A stretch of 64,000 nt of DNA, taken from contig NW_017803910.1 in the NCBI RefSeq assembly GCF_001625305.1, forward strand, positions 558,001-622,000, given 5' to 3'. The position numbers and the translations under genes are program-made. Below, in pieces: positions 53,873 to 64,000 of the stretch. Source of the stretch: Branchiostoma belcheri. Lineage: Eukaryota > Chordata > Leptocardii > Amphioxiformes > Branchiostomatidae. Below the pieces are notes generated by a model that was given only the letters and a program-made list of their open reading frames with translations, was not told the origin of the DNA and ran no database searches. Positions within the stretch are counted from its first letter, which is position 1. Every line of letters begins with the position of its first letter.

Positions 53873-54894
53873 AAAGTGGCCATGTTGGCTTGAACTTATG
53901 TGGAAATGGTCACTTGTATCTGACTCAAGGGATTCAATAGTAACAGTGGACAGGTCACTATAGACAGGTTGGATCAGTGGGAAAAATAACTTCTAAGTTT
54001 TAAGCCGGGAACCACCAAAAATGGGCAAAATGGACAATAATACATGTTTGACTGTCTATTCCTCGAGTCCAAACAAATGAAACTTGTTTAACTTAGCTAA
54101 AATTTCAAGAAAAAAACATTGCATAGCTCTTGTTTAATAATAATGGTGTTAGACAAAACAGTGAATTGGGAAACTTAAACCAGTAATCAACTTTGTTTGG
54201 CCTAGTCTCCACTTGGTCTAAACCCTGTCAGAAAGAATCAGTTCAAGGAAACTTTCCTTTCAAGGTGTTAGTGTTTTACACTGAAGGCACATGTCAAAAA
54301 TCACTTAGTTCTGCCCAACCTTAGAAATAACCTCTCAGGAAAGCCTGGCTGGGTGGAGATGGATCTGACCATTTGGTGAGGGAAGGAGCGATGTGGCTAC
54401 ATTACATCAGAACGTTTCAATGCAATCTTTCCATCAAGTTACCGTACTTCTTGATATCCATTCAATGCTGCTTTACAAGGTACATTTGTAGTTGGTTCTG
54501 AAAAGTTTAAAAAGTTTGTTTATTTTTCCCCAACAAAGCAATCGGGTTTCAGTGAACTGAAGGAAAAGCTTTCTACGTTTGATATGAAGAAAAAAAATTA
54601 CCCCCATTTTAAGCCCTATCTAAATCATTATAAAAATTTGAATTCCTTTTTGATTGGACAGTACAAAAAAAACCTACTAGAACTACTAGAAGTCACCTTG
54701 AGCACTAACAATTTGTTACATTCTTTTATGGGTTGGTTGAAAAATGGCGTGTGGGTTTGACATGTCAATTCCGACTGTCGGTACAAAGTTTTTTTTCACC
54801 TTTTGCTGAATGTCACCTCCATGAATCAACAACCATCGCTCTAACCTTTCAAGAGAACGCGAACGTTCCCGTACCATCTACGGGATGATAAGCG

Positions 54895-55315
54895 ATGTAA
54901 GGTCCACACCCCGATGTGTTATATATTACTCTCGGACATTTTATCAGCGTCAGGATCAGTCTATCAAAGTGCATTACCACCTATTAACCTTAAGAAAAGT
55001 TAACCTTCCATCGCGGAGCATGCAGGTGAAAGTAGTACTTAACGCTCGGGCGAGTAACAGATGACTATTCCATGCCTTAACGCGGTGTCAGAGTCGCTAC
55101 ATCGTTGACATTTTCCTCCATTAACCTTCAGAACTATCTTATTTGTGGATCTAACCCTGTGTTCCCTGGTTCCACATATATCATAGCATCCCAGGTGACA
55201 GTATAGGAAGGGGGGGAAACACTCGGGTGGGTTGTAAATGACTCTCTGTCGTCTTAACACCGTGTCAAAGCTGGTATATCGCCGAGTGTGAAGTGTATTA
55301 ACCCTGGCTGATCTA
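54895..55315. repeat. Three diverged direct copies of a roughly 110-180-bp segment
   Basis: The copies end near 54990, 55127 and 55308. Shared order: a CAGGTGA(A/C)AGTA block and CTCGGGCGAGTAACAGATGACT/CTCGGGTGGGTTGTAAATGACT (last two copies); then CTTAACGCGGTGTCAGAG/CTTAACACCGTGTCAAAG with a GTCAGGATCAG counterpart in the first copy; then ATTAACC(T/C) in all three. Confidence 0.55.
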
Positions 55316-58300
55316 AATGTCATACCTTAAGTCCACGAAGGATGATGTACAGCTGATAGGTAATGCGTCACCGCCACGTGTGCAACGTGAGATCTCGGCC
55401 GCGAAAAATGTCCCCCCGCGGGAAAGTGCCCATCAAGACGCAGGCTATCAACTCGCTGGATCAAGGTGTCACGGTGTAAGTGGTTGGAAGGGGAGCTAGG
55501 CCAAGGTATACAACTTTACTCACACATTAGAACCTCTCTGGGGACTAGAGAGATTATGTGATGGGCGCAAGAAACATTAGCAGTTTAACTGAGAAAAAAA
55601 AATGAGGACAGAAGTCTGGGATGGAAGTAAACTTGTAACGACAATGTCAAAAGTTTTGTCATTTTTGTCTGGAGAGTGTTTTTCTTTGTGTAAGATGGTA
55701 ATGGCTACATTTTACACAAGAAATTAAAGCGCACAGCTTTTGATTACGTCTTCCATGACTTTTCTTACTATTTAGGCTACCAAAGTGAATTTTCAAACTG
55801 TCCCTAAGCTCACAACTCCTTCAAGCTGGAGTGATGAGTTGGCTACAACCATCTTCAATCGGCCGTAACACCCATACCATCTACAACCCACACTTCCCTG
55901 CACAAAACTTTATGGGGAAAACTTGCTAAAAGTCAAAGAGGAAATGTACCATTAATAATGGCAATCAAGTTGGAGATAAAGTAGGTGTAAAGCACAGATT
56001 TAAAGCACCTTTTAAAACAGATGAAAACTACAGGTCAAAGTCATAAAGGAATATGTTCTGCATGGGTAGCAACATTATGGATCTGTTAGGTCAAGGATAA
56101 CATTTTCAAGCAATTTTGGCCATCAGTGCGTTATTCATTGAAAAGAGCATGTTTTCTAGATCAAAGTCTTATAAAAAGCCAGAAAAATTTTTGGGTATAA
56201 GAATTAAAAAATTTTGTTTTATAGTTGGAATTTTTACCAGGTACTTATTAGCAACCTGAGACCACACTGATTCTAACTGTAGGTTCTGGACTTAGAATGG
56301 TGGTGCTCTGTTTTCATCTTGCTTTAGGCTTCACATTTGTTTTGAAATGTTTAGGAAACAAGGAACCCGGTTGGTAAAGCCTATACCCAGTTAGGACAGC
56401 TGACATCGTGTGGTCCAGGTATCTAGATATGTAGCTATCAACCACACTAAACCACTCGGACTTAGCAAATCATGCAGATTTGGAAGTTCAAATCCCAACT
56501 CATACCACGCCCTGATATTTGATTAGGCCGCACCAATTGAAACTGAACGTTGTCATTTTTTTTTTCAGAAAAAATGTGCAGCGATTGCAAAAAAAAAAAA
56601 GGATAAAAAATTCTATGGCAGACAATCAACTTCATCCTAGTAGTTGTCATAATAATATGGCACGTAAAGTCAACTTCAGTATTTTCCATTACTAAAAAAG
56701 TTTTCCGATGAAAAGTAGTAAAATGAAAAGTGCAAATTAACTGCATGGGAGCTGTGATCAATTTTTATTTCATTTTTGGAAAAAAAAGGAGAAGATGCTG
56801 CTGAGAACCAATTGATTGAATCTGTGTGGCCTTATGTAGAGGCAATGTGAAAAATTTGGGTGCAGGGACGTGAGGGTGCTTGTACAGCTGTCCTACACAT
56901 ATACACAGGTCTGGACAGGGCCAGTTGTTACCACACCTGTGCGGCAAAAGCACCAACTGGCCCCCGCCAAAAATAAACCGCCGGGGTTTAGCAAACCTTG
57001 AAAACGATCCATCGACATAAAAGGTAAGCAGGGCTAGTAGGGAGGTCATACCGATGTCGATTGCTGGCCCTACAACCCGGAACAGTTGTCCATTTTTAAA
57101 AAATCAAAGCTTGGCATTTATCAACAATACACGTTTTCATTACACCAATGATAATAACACTTTAAATTCCTCCTACCAAACATAGTGAACTAAAATCTGT
57201 AAACAAAATCTTTCTTGAAGAACAAAGCAACATCACCTATGATGAAATCGCCGCGTTTTTAATTAAAGACCTACTGTAACAACACGATTCTGGGGACAAA
57301 TTAGACAGCAATGTTGACTTTTGACTCCAATGGCTGAAACCAAGGTGAAAACAAAGTCATTGGGGACATTACAGAGCCCCAAAATAAACTGGGCCTAGTT
57401 TACAAAAGTCTGATTACTGACAGTCTGCCAAATGACTTTGTACAGAGTAACAGACACCTTATTGTGACCTTAAGTGTTCTTTATTTTCAAAGTTACAAGC
57501 CAATTTTTCACCTTACAACAGTGAGTTAGCATCTGCTATTCAAAACAACGGTTTTGGGGAAGGAATTGTTATCAATATTTGACTCGAGTTTACTATACTC
57601 TCCATTAACGTAAGAGTTTGGAAGAAAACTTTTTGACAGAGACAGATGTAATGTAAAAAAACCTGGCTCGTTTTTTCACCTTTAATCATGTCTTCACAAA
57701 GGTTAGTCAAGGCAGACCGGGTCACAGTGTCAGGATAACATATAATCACATCTAACTGCCCTTATAAGTCAGAAAACGACACCTTGTTTTTGAACCTTAG
57801 AGTATCCATCCGTCTAATCCTCCAGGCATTTTGCCGTTTGTGGCTCCTGCACAAAGAAGCGTTTGTCGCTGGTAAGATATAGGGTCTTGTACAGTTCTTG
57901 CCATGTCACTGCCATGAAAGGGCCTCGTGAACCTTTTTCTAACCGGAACAAAGTCTCGCGTCGGGCGAGCCATTTGCAGCAGAGATAGGAAGCCCTTCCC
58001 AACCGAAAGGAAGCCAATACGACCTCCGACCTTGCAGAGGAGAACACACAATGGCGACGGTTAATAGTCGTATCGCGGCGAAGCCGACATCGACGTATCA
58101 TCTTCCATATCCTATGTGTGGCCGGCGAACGCAGTGATTCATCAAGTATTTGTTGTCGCCAGCGAGGAGAAGGTAGCAGGATACACAGTCATCAATCTAT
58201 GACAAGATGGGGCTGATTCCTTTTCAAGCAAACAAGATACGGACCTACACCCTGCCATTCAGACGCCGTGAAATGTGCACCTTACTGCAAGGCACCTTTC

Positions 58301-58935
58301 ACCCCACCGCAACTTCTCCAGAATGAGGTGGCAACTTTAAGGAACTTTTGTTTACCTCAAAGAAACCCCTCGAAAGAGCTTTGCGGAGACTGAATAACAG
58401 ATTTAGTATCACGGCGGTTGATTCAGCCAAATGTCAATATGTCATCTTGTTCTGTATCAAAGGAAGGCATTTCAGCATATCAGTGACAGGTAGAGGTGTT
58501 TAAAAGTCGTATGTTTCCATATTAACTCCTTTCTATCGAGTCACAGGAAGCTTGACAAGTAGAGCTCACAAGTTTGAAGAACGTTTGCTTTATCTGTGTT
58601 ATGTCATAAAGAAATTAACTAATAAGAATGGGCTTTGATAATAGAAACTTCACTGATTTTATTCCATTGATATAAAATATGTACGACTACAAGTAAGTGG
58701 GTATTTCAAGTCCTGTATTAATATTGTTCCAAATTTTGACTCGTGTTACTAATCATTAATTTGAAATCCGTTTTTATCATATTGAGAACATTCAGAATAT
58801 TCATATTATGGTTTTGTGTTTCAACATTTTGCTATCAAGAAAACAGATACTGTATAAGTGTGATTGAACATGCATCCATGTTGATTTTTAAATAGAACAG
58901 CTGTGTGTGTGTTGGCACAACTGAAAAGTATAGCA

Positions 58936-59085
58936 GGTGCTGGGATCAAACCCCAAACCCCTGGCATCTCATGCCCACAGTCCTGCAGCAGGTGGGAATC
59001 AAACCCTGAACCCCTGGCATGTCACACCGACAGTTCTATATCCTCAGGTGGGAATGAAACTTGATCCTGAGCGGCATTCCTGTCC
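58936..59085. repeat. Tandem repeat, period about 56 bp, 2.7 copies
   Basis: Units start at 58936, 58991 and 59047 with GGTG(C)TGGGATCAAACC/GGTGGGAATCAAACC/GGTGGGAATGAAAC, and share AACCCCTGGCAT and ACAGT blocks. Confidence 0.75.
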
Positions 59086-61269
59086 AAACCGCCCCACATT
59101 AATCAGGCTGCAACTGTTGGGTACAGGACAGGTGTAGACGCATGTCGCCACACGTTAGGCTCCGCTTGACGTAAACGGATATTTGCTGTTCGCATATTTA
59201 TCATAACTTTGCCAAACATGGGCGGGCAGAGGGAAGGTGCATGTCCCGATGTCAGATTTGGATATGATCGTCTCTCTTTGCGATATCAACCCAGATCATA
59301 TACATATATACATAATACTAGGTAGAACAACTGATAACGTTTTATATACAGGCATAACCTCTGCCGTGTCCTTAACTCCAAAAAGAGAAGACATACTTTC
59401 CAGACATGTTTTAACAACATCTGTGCAGGAAACACTATTAGGTTTGATAAAGTAATGTAAAACTGGTCTCAGAAATACACTTCAAAAGCATTAAATATTG
59501 TATAGTGAAACAATCCTGTGAGTTGTAATAAAATCCTTGAATTGGAAACTATACTGGCAATGTTATATTAATCTCCAGTTGTCAAACACAATTTAATTTA
59601 TAGTAAGTCCCAGATTTTTTTCTCCACAAGCTAGGGATCATTTGTCGCCAGCCGCACTGCTAACAGAAAAGGTAGAATGATGCAGTGTTTGCCGCTGTAA
59701 CTGAGACTGCCTGTCTCTATCAAATGAGCCCTTTGATCACAAAAGTAGTCAATTGATCCCCGAGCAATGATACAACTGTCTGCTGCAAAATTGAAAACCG
59801 TGACTCAATCACGTCCTAATGCCACAATAACAGCGGATTTTCCGCCGCGCTACATTTGGCGACAGCTTTTCCGAGACCACGTCAGCAGTCGTCGGCTGTA
59901 TACGGTTCCCTCATATTCTTGTCACAGCCACATAAGCCACCTCGCAGAGTTTTCACACTTCCTTCTTCTCTTTGAAGACTTTTGATCAGAGACTGGAGGG
60001 CTTGATTATGTTTCCTCAAGGTGACTGCACAACTTCCCAGCCTTTTGAAATCCTGCTTACAAATTCCGGTGTGGCTGTCACCATTAAAACGAAACACGGG
60101 GGTCCGCCTTTAATCAAGCCGAGAAAATATATCCCCCAAGGGTAAAAAGGAACGCAAGGTACAGAGAAAGCTATCAACTTTAGGTGAAGGGAGTGTGAGA
60201 ATAGCTCTACAAATTGCGCTCTGGACAGGTGAAAAATTGTGGCAGGCCCTTATCAAAGGGCAGGGAAGCTTCTATCCTTGTCTTAAGTGCATCCGAATGC
60301 GTTATCTTCGCAATTGAGAGTCATTCGACGGTGCATCTCTTCTAATTTCGATCCATCACGTGCGGGCGAGGGAGGTATCGGCTTGGCGAAATGGACAGCC
60401 ATCTTTCCCAACGACGTAGAAAAATGGAACGGTGCCCCACATTCCCTTTGTTGAAATGACCTGAAGGCTTTAAACACAACGACCGGCTATCTGAACTTGA
60501 CAATACAATAAAGGCCATCCCAACCCACACAGAAACTGTCTATATCTTATCTACACAAAGTTACATATTCTTCTCTATGGTGACAAATGAAGGGCTACAA
60601 AACACAAGTCACAAACTTTTCAGTCACAGTTTTAGAAATATAAGGATTGGATCCTTTTCTTGTGCTTTTTTTTGCTGAATGTTAGGAAAAAATTAGACTT
60701 TGTAAGTGATCTATTTTGCCTCATGTTTTACAATTTGATATCAGGATTTTAAGCAATTTTTCCAGGACAGAAAGTGATAGATTATAACAGAATGAGAGCT
60801 GAAATAATTCTTATCTTTTTTGAGAAGTTCGCATTACAGGAAAGTAGTGTGCATTCTAAATCTTTACCTATATTGTCAAGCATGGACTAGTGCTAAAAAA
60901 TATTTCAAACTTTAAGAAATTGAAGTAATAACAACTGATGACTCACAAACTTGTCCTGTTTTGACTTCAGTAAAATTTCAATAATGTGTCTGTGCTGGCT
61001 ACAACCTGTGTGTGGAATGTACAACAACAAAACACTTGACATAAACGTCTTATCTATCATAAGTAATCTTCAGATGAAACATCCTGCCGTGCTAAGAAGT
61101 CTTACAAGTGGAACAATCTATCTCTTCTCTGACGCAAGCTGCCATATCGACTGACGTCTCCAGTATACACCCACACACTTCAGGCCACTCCAGTTTACTT
61201 AGTTGTTTCACATATTTTTCACAAAAAAAATGAAGCGACAAGGAACACAAAATTTTACAGCAAATAACC

Positions 61270-61400
61270 AACATCATCATAGTACTAACCAAGAGGTCCC
61301 AGGTTCGAGTCTGACATGCCACTGATCTTCCGCCCTAAAAAACGGGAAAGGCACTTTTACACGACGTTCCTCACTTCGCTCAGGTGAAAATGAGTATAGT
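61270..61400 (+). mobile_element. tRNA-derived SINE
   Basis: A B-box-like AGGTTCGAGTCTGACATGCC near 61300 is followed by GGGAAAGGCACTTTTACACG, TTCCTCACTTCGCTCAGGTG and AAAATGAGTA. This tRNA head plus conserved AAAGGCACTTTACA...CCTCACT...CAGGTG body is, to my knowledge, the common arrangement of deuterostome SINEs seen repeatedly in amphioxus. Confidence 0.65.
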
Positions 61401-62259
61401 ATTGTCTCGTGTTGGTGGCAGCATAAATATAAGTTGAAAAACTTGAGTGTGCCATCACCACGTCTTGTGATTACATGTTAATATAAAAAAAAATTGTACG
61501 ATAGGCACCCAATTCCGAGAACCAATTGATTTAAGTGCTGTGGCCTGATACAACTGTTGTTTCACTGAAGCAAAAGGTATAAAAAGGTCGACCAAGCATT
61601 CAAGCACCTTCTTCTCTTATCAATCAGGTGAGAAGAATTCCTTGGACCGTTGCCAGGGCAACATGTTTCCTTTCAAGACGTTTGTCCTTACGTTGTTAAG
61701 GGAAGGAGGAAGCAATTCTTTCGTCACCCCGCTACCTTAAGAGGGTGATTAAACCGATGGCAACGCTGACTGAAAAGACATGTTACAGTTATTCATTGGA
61801 CTGTGTCATCGGGAGACTATTATTTAGCTAGGAAATAAAGCTGCTTTCCCAGCAATATATATTAGTGCAATACTGTTGTTACCTGCAAAACTGCAGTTTT
61901 CAGAATTTCTATCTAGATTTGCCTGCATGTAAACTACCTAAAAAGTATTCTAAGCATCCTCTGATTTCATAAATTTTCACTTATACTGGAAGTTCTCAAC
62001 TGCAGGAATATTTTAAACCATTCTGATCTTTCATGCTGGCTATTTTTATTTCAAAGTAAGAGAACAGGCAAAAAAGAAAAAGGAAATGATTACAATGGTT
62101 TTAATGCTTGTAATCTATAGATATACCTTTTGTAAGCACATATATTGCAGAACTTTATTCTATGTTGCTACTAATGAACACCACACCTTACATATAAGTC
62201 CTAACACAGTCACAACATCAAAGGCTTGAACCTCCAGTCCTACTACTTTCCACTTTTTA

Positions 62260-62530
62260 CCTGTCCCAGGTAAGTCAATACAAATCCGTGTTCTGACCTC
62301 AAGTACCTACTTCACAAGTATCCTTTGTGTCTCTACAAAAAACACGCAAAGATCTAAAGGTTCTGGTCTCCATTCCCACAGTACCTGTACAGGTAAGTCA
62401 ACATAGAACTTCACACTGTAAGTACCTGCTTCAAATGTACACCTTGTAACTTCACAGAGAGGCTTTGACGGTTGAAAAGGTTTGGGGTTCGTTTCCCATA
62501 CCCCGGGTCTCACCTGCACAGGTAAGTCAA
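62260..62530. repeat. Tandem repeat, period about 124-129 bp, 2.2 copies
   Basis: Units start CCTGTCCCAGGTAAGTCAA (62260), CCTGTACAGGTAAGTCAAC (62384) and CCTGCACAGGTAAGTCAAC (62513). Shared inner blocks are AGTACCT(A/G)CTTCA, a (T/C)CTTTGTGTCTC/CCTTGTAACTTC block, and GGTTCTGGTCTCCATTCCCA/GGTTTGGGGTTCGTTTCCCA. Confidence 0.75.
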
Positions 62531-62837
62531 CACTTTTGTTCCGTCCCGGCATCCTTGATCAATAAGGTTTAAAACTGGAAGGGCTCTTCACACACTAGAC
62601 ACAGGTGTTTGGAACAACAATGTCCAATGATCCTAGCTTTCCATACAGTGTTTTTGATTTCAGATCAACAGATTATACAATTTTTACTTGTGTCTTTATC
62701 CGTATACTTAACTTCAAATTATCTCCTTTATTCAACCTCTTTCATTGAAACTCCTTTTTCAAATTCTTCCTTTGGCAAATGTCTTTCTATTCTATTTAGT
62801 AATTTACTCCCATATTTCATATGGTATATGGTTTAAA

Positions 62838-62926
62838 CCATGATCATAGTCCTGGGGACCAAATTTAACATCCTATACTGGGTCACAACCCTGTCAATCA
62901 ACTTACACCCAATCTCCACCCTTAAA
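62838..62926 (-). repeat. Dispersed repeat family C, copy 3
   Basis: On the minus strand: GGAGATTGGGTGTAAGTTGA, TTGACAGGGTTGTGACC, GGTCCCCAGGACTATGATC. It matches 27846-27940 in block order. Confidence 0.55.
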
Positions 62927-63209
62927 AATTCATACAAACCCACCTAAACCAGAGCTATTCAGGGCAATACTTTCATCCTGGAAGTAACCACCCCTCAAAG
63001 CTTCATAGTCCAAGTGTACTTGACCTGCCCCCCTCCCCCTCTCATCTCCCTCTTCACCCCCCCCCCCACATCCATCCACAGGTAGATTGGCATTCCTCCT
63101 CACCACCTGCCTTTCTTGATCGATAAGCACTTCTTAGATTACCTTGGCATTTCTCCAACTCCAGGGACAATATCTCAAGACCTGGCCATCTCACGGCCCG
63201 AATTATCGA

Positions 63210-63265
63210 CACCTGAGCGCGGAAGACGCGGCCGTTATTAGAAGCTGACAGGTGTGCAATCTAAG
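63210..63265. promoter_or_regulatory. Inverted pair of E2-boxes in a GC-rich block
   Basis: CACCTGAGCGCGG near 63211 and CAGGTG near 63250 lie about 35 bases apart in opposite orientation. ZEB proteins bind two CACCT-type sites with variable spacing. The same CACCTGAGCGCG string occurs near 45450. Candidate autoregulatory site by motif only. Confidence 0.25.
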
Positions 63266-64000
63266 GTGAGAGCGCGAGACGTACCTACCAATTTTGCAAG
63301 GTTAATGCTTTCTACAGACCCCTAAATTACAGCTCAGCCAGTTTAACCTTTTTCCACCAAGAGGGTCAGGGACTTAACCCTCTTTAGGCCAGACCAGTTC
63401 AATTTCTTGTACATTTCAATTAGAATTAAGATATTTTATGGAAGATTCAGCAGGAAGCTGTGTGCACAGACTTCTTTTCTTCTAAGACTTTTTTCGTGTT
63501 CCTTTTTTTGGTTTTTAGTTATTATATTTTCTACCTGATAACCAAAAAAATCAAATTGGCATGGCCATATAAGCAGCTACATGAAAAGATACAAGCAGAA
63601 GAGAACAAAATGATGAGATGTACAATTTTTTTTTTAAGTTTGTAGATGCCATGGGTAAGGGGGTGAAGTCTGCCATCATGAACATTGTCTTGTTGATGTG
63701 TTGGAATCTCTCCTTCAACAGTCTTTAATCATGATGACAGTCTTACTTGTCATGTTTCCTCTAGCATGGGATGGTCTTAGTCACATCTCACAAGTCACCT
63801 TTGCTAAAATAGGTCATATTCTACATCTTCTTGACACGGCATATCAAGTTTCATCAAGGTGTCTTTAGAGCCCTTTTTGGTCCTTGAATTCCCAATAGCG
63901 AGCTTTCTCTCCGTGGCTTTGCCCAAAAACCACCCAGGGCTCGTTTTAACCGCCCATGTTTATCTCTTCCTTTCTGTCCACAGCTTATTGAAATTTGACT

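Larger units (their letters stand above)
43655..64000 (-). other. Presumed first intron/upstream regulatory domain of ZEB, no gene recognised
   Basis: No exon on either strand could be supported over 20 kb. The exon starting at 43654 needs one upstream base, so at least one 5' coding exon lies in or beyond this stretch. AT-rich sequence alternates with GC-richer, non-repetitive blocks (about 45.4-45.6, 46.6-46.75, 48.15-48.4, 51.6-51.85, 52.5-52.82, 54.85-55.5, 57.9-58.1, 59.8-60.1, 60.3-60.45 and 63.2-63.3 kb). This is the usual look of conserved non-coding regulatory elements around developmental genes. Confidence 0.4.

Noticed and set aside
57814..58101. Basic minus-strand frame (RRCRLRRDTT...) as the missing ZEB first exon
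   Set aside because: It lacks the conserved CKRRKQ-type motif followed by a phase-1 donor expected for ZEB exon 1, and no other similarity was recognised.

Overview
The window is animal nuclear DNA, most likely from a cephalochordate (amphioxus, Branchiostoma). The reasons are intron-rich genes with GT-AG splice sites, a chordate-type ZEB zinc-finger homeobox gene, a transmembrane NHL-repeat protein and a PhyH protein of kinds I associate with amphioxus, heavy exon shuffling, and many short satellites, foldback elements and SINEs. A 20-base N run marks an assembly gap. All gene models were built by hand from reading frames and splice phases; none is supported by transcript data.

Layout. 1-10.2 kb: no recognisable gene; dispersed repeats, low-complexity DNA and a few promoter-like motifs. 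10.2-23.7 kb, minus strand: a phytanoyl-CoA dioxygenase (PhyH) gene of eight coding exons, 289 codons. Its last intron starts with a minisatellite made of copies of the preceding exon end plus its splice donor. A 4.6-kb intron holds a complete plus-strand transmembrane NHL gene (13.4-16.5 kb) and a foldback transposon. Its first intron holds a macrosatellite of about 690-bp units with 15-bp minisatellite cores.

24.5-32.5 kb, plus strand: a DEG/ENaC/ASIC-family sodium channel of about 1,585 residues. Between its two membrane helices the normal ectodomain is interrupted by five copies of a cysteine-rich module that I do not recognise, two F5/8 type C (discoidin) domains and two kringle or kringle-like domains. 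This is the most unusual object in the window. 33.7 kb: a convincing but orphan first coding exon of an unidentified plus-strand gene, convergent with ZEB.

34.4-43.7 kb, minus strand: a ZEB (zfh1/ZEB1/ZEB2) transcription factor gene with five coding exons visible, its first coding exon not found, and a probable 3.2-kb 3' UTR. That UTR carries an 8-mer miR-200b/c/429-type target site with extensive 3' pairing. 43.7-64 kb: no gene recognised. It is AT-rich with GC-richer blocks, E2-boxes, tandem duplications, a MITE-like element and a tRNA-derived SINE, as expected for a long first intron or upstream regulatory domain of ZEB.

The genes are not a pathway. They are a metabolic or orphan oxygenase with a nested membrane protein gene, a candidate extracellular-matrix- or ligand-sensing ion channel, and a developmental repressor with its regulatory domain.
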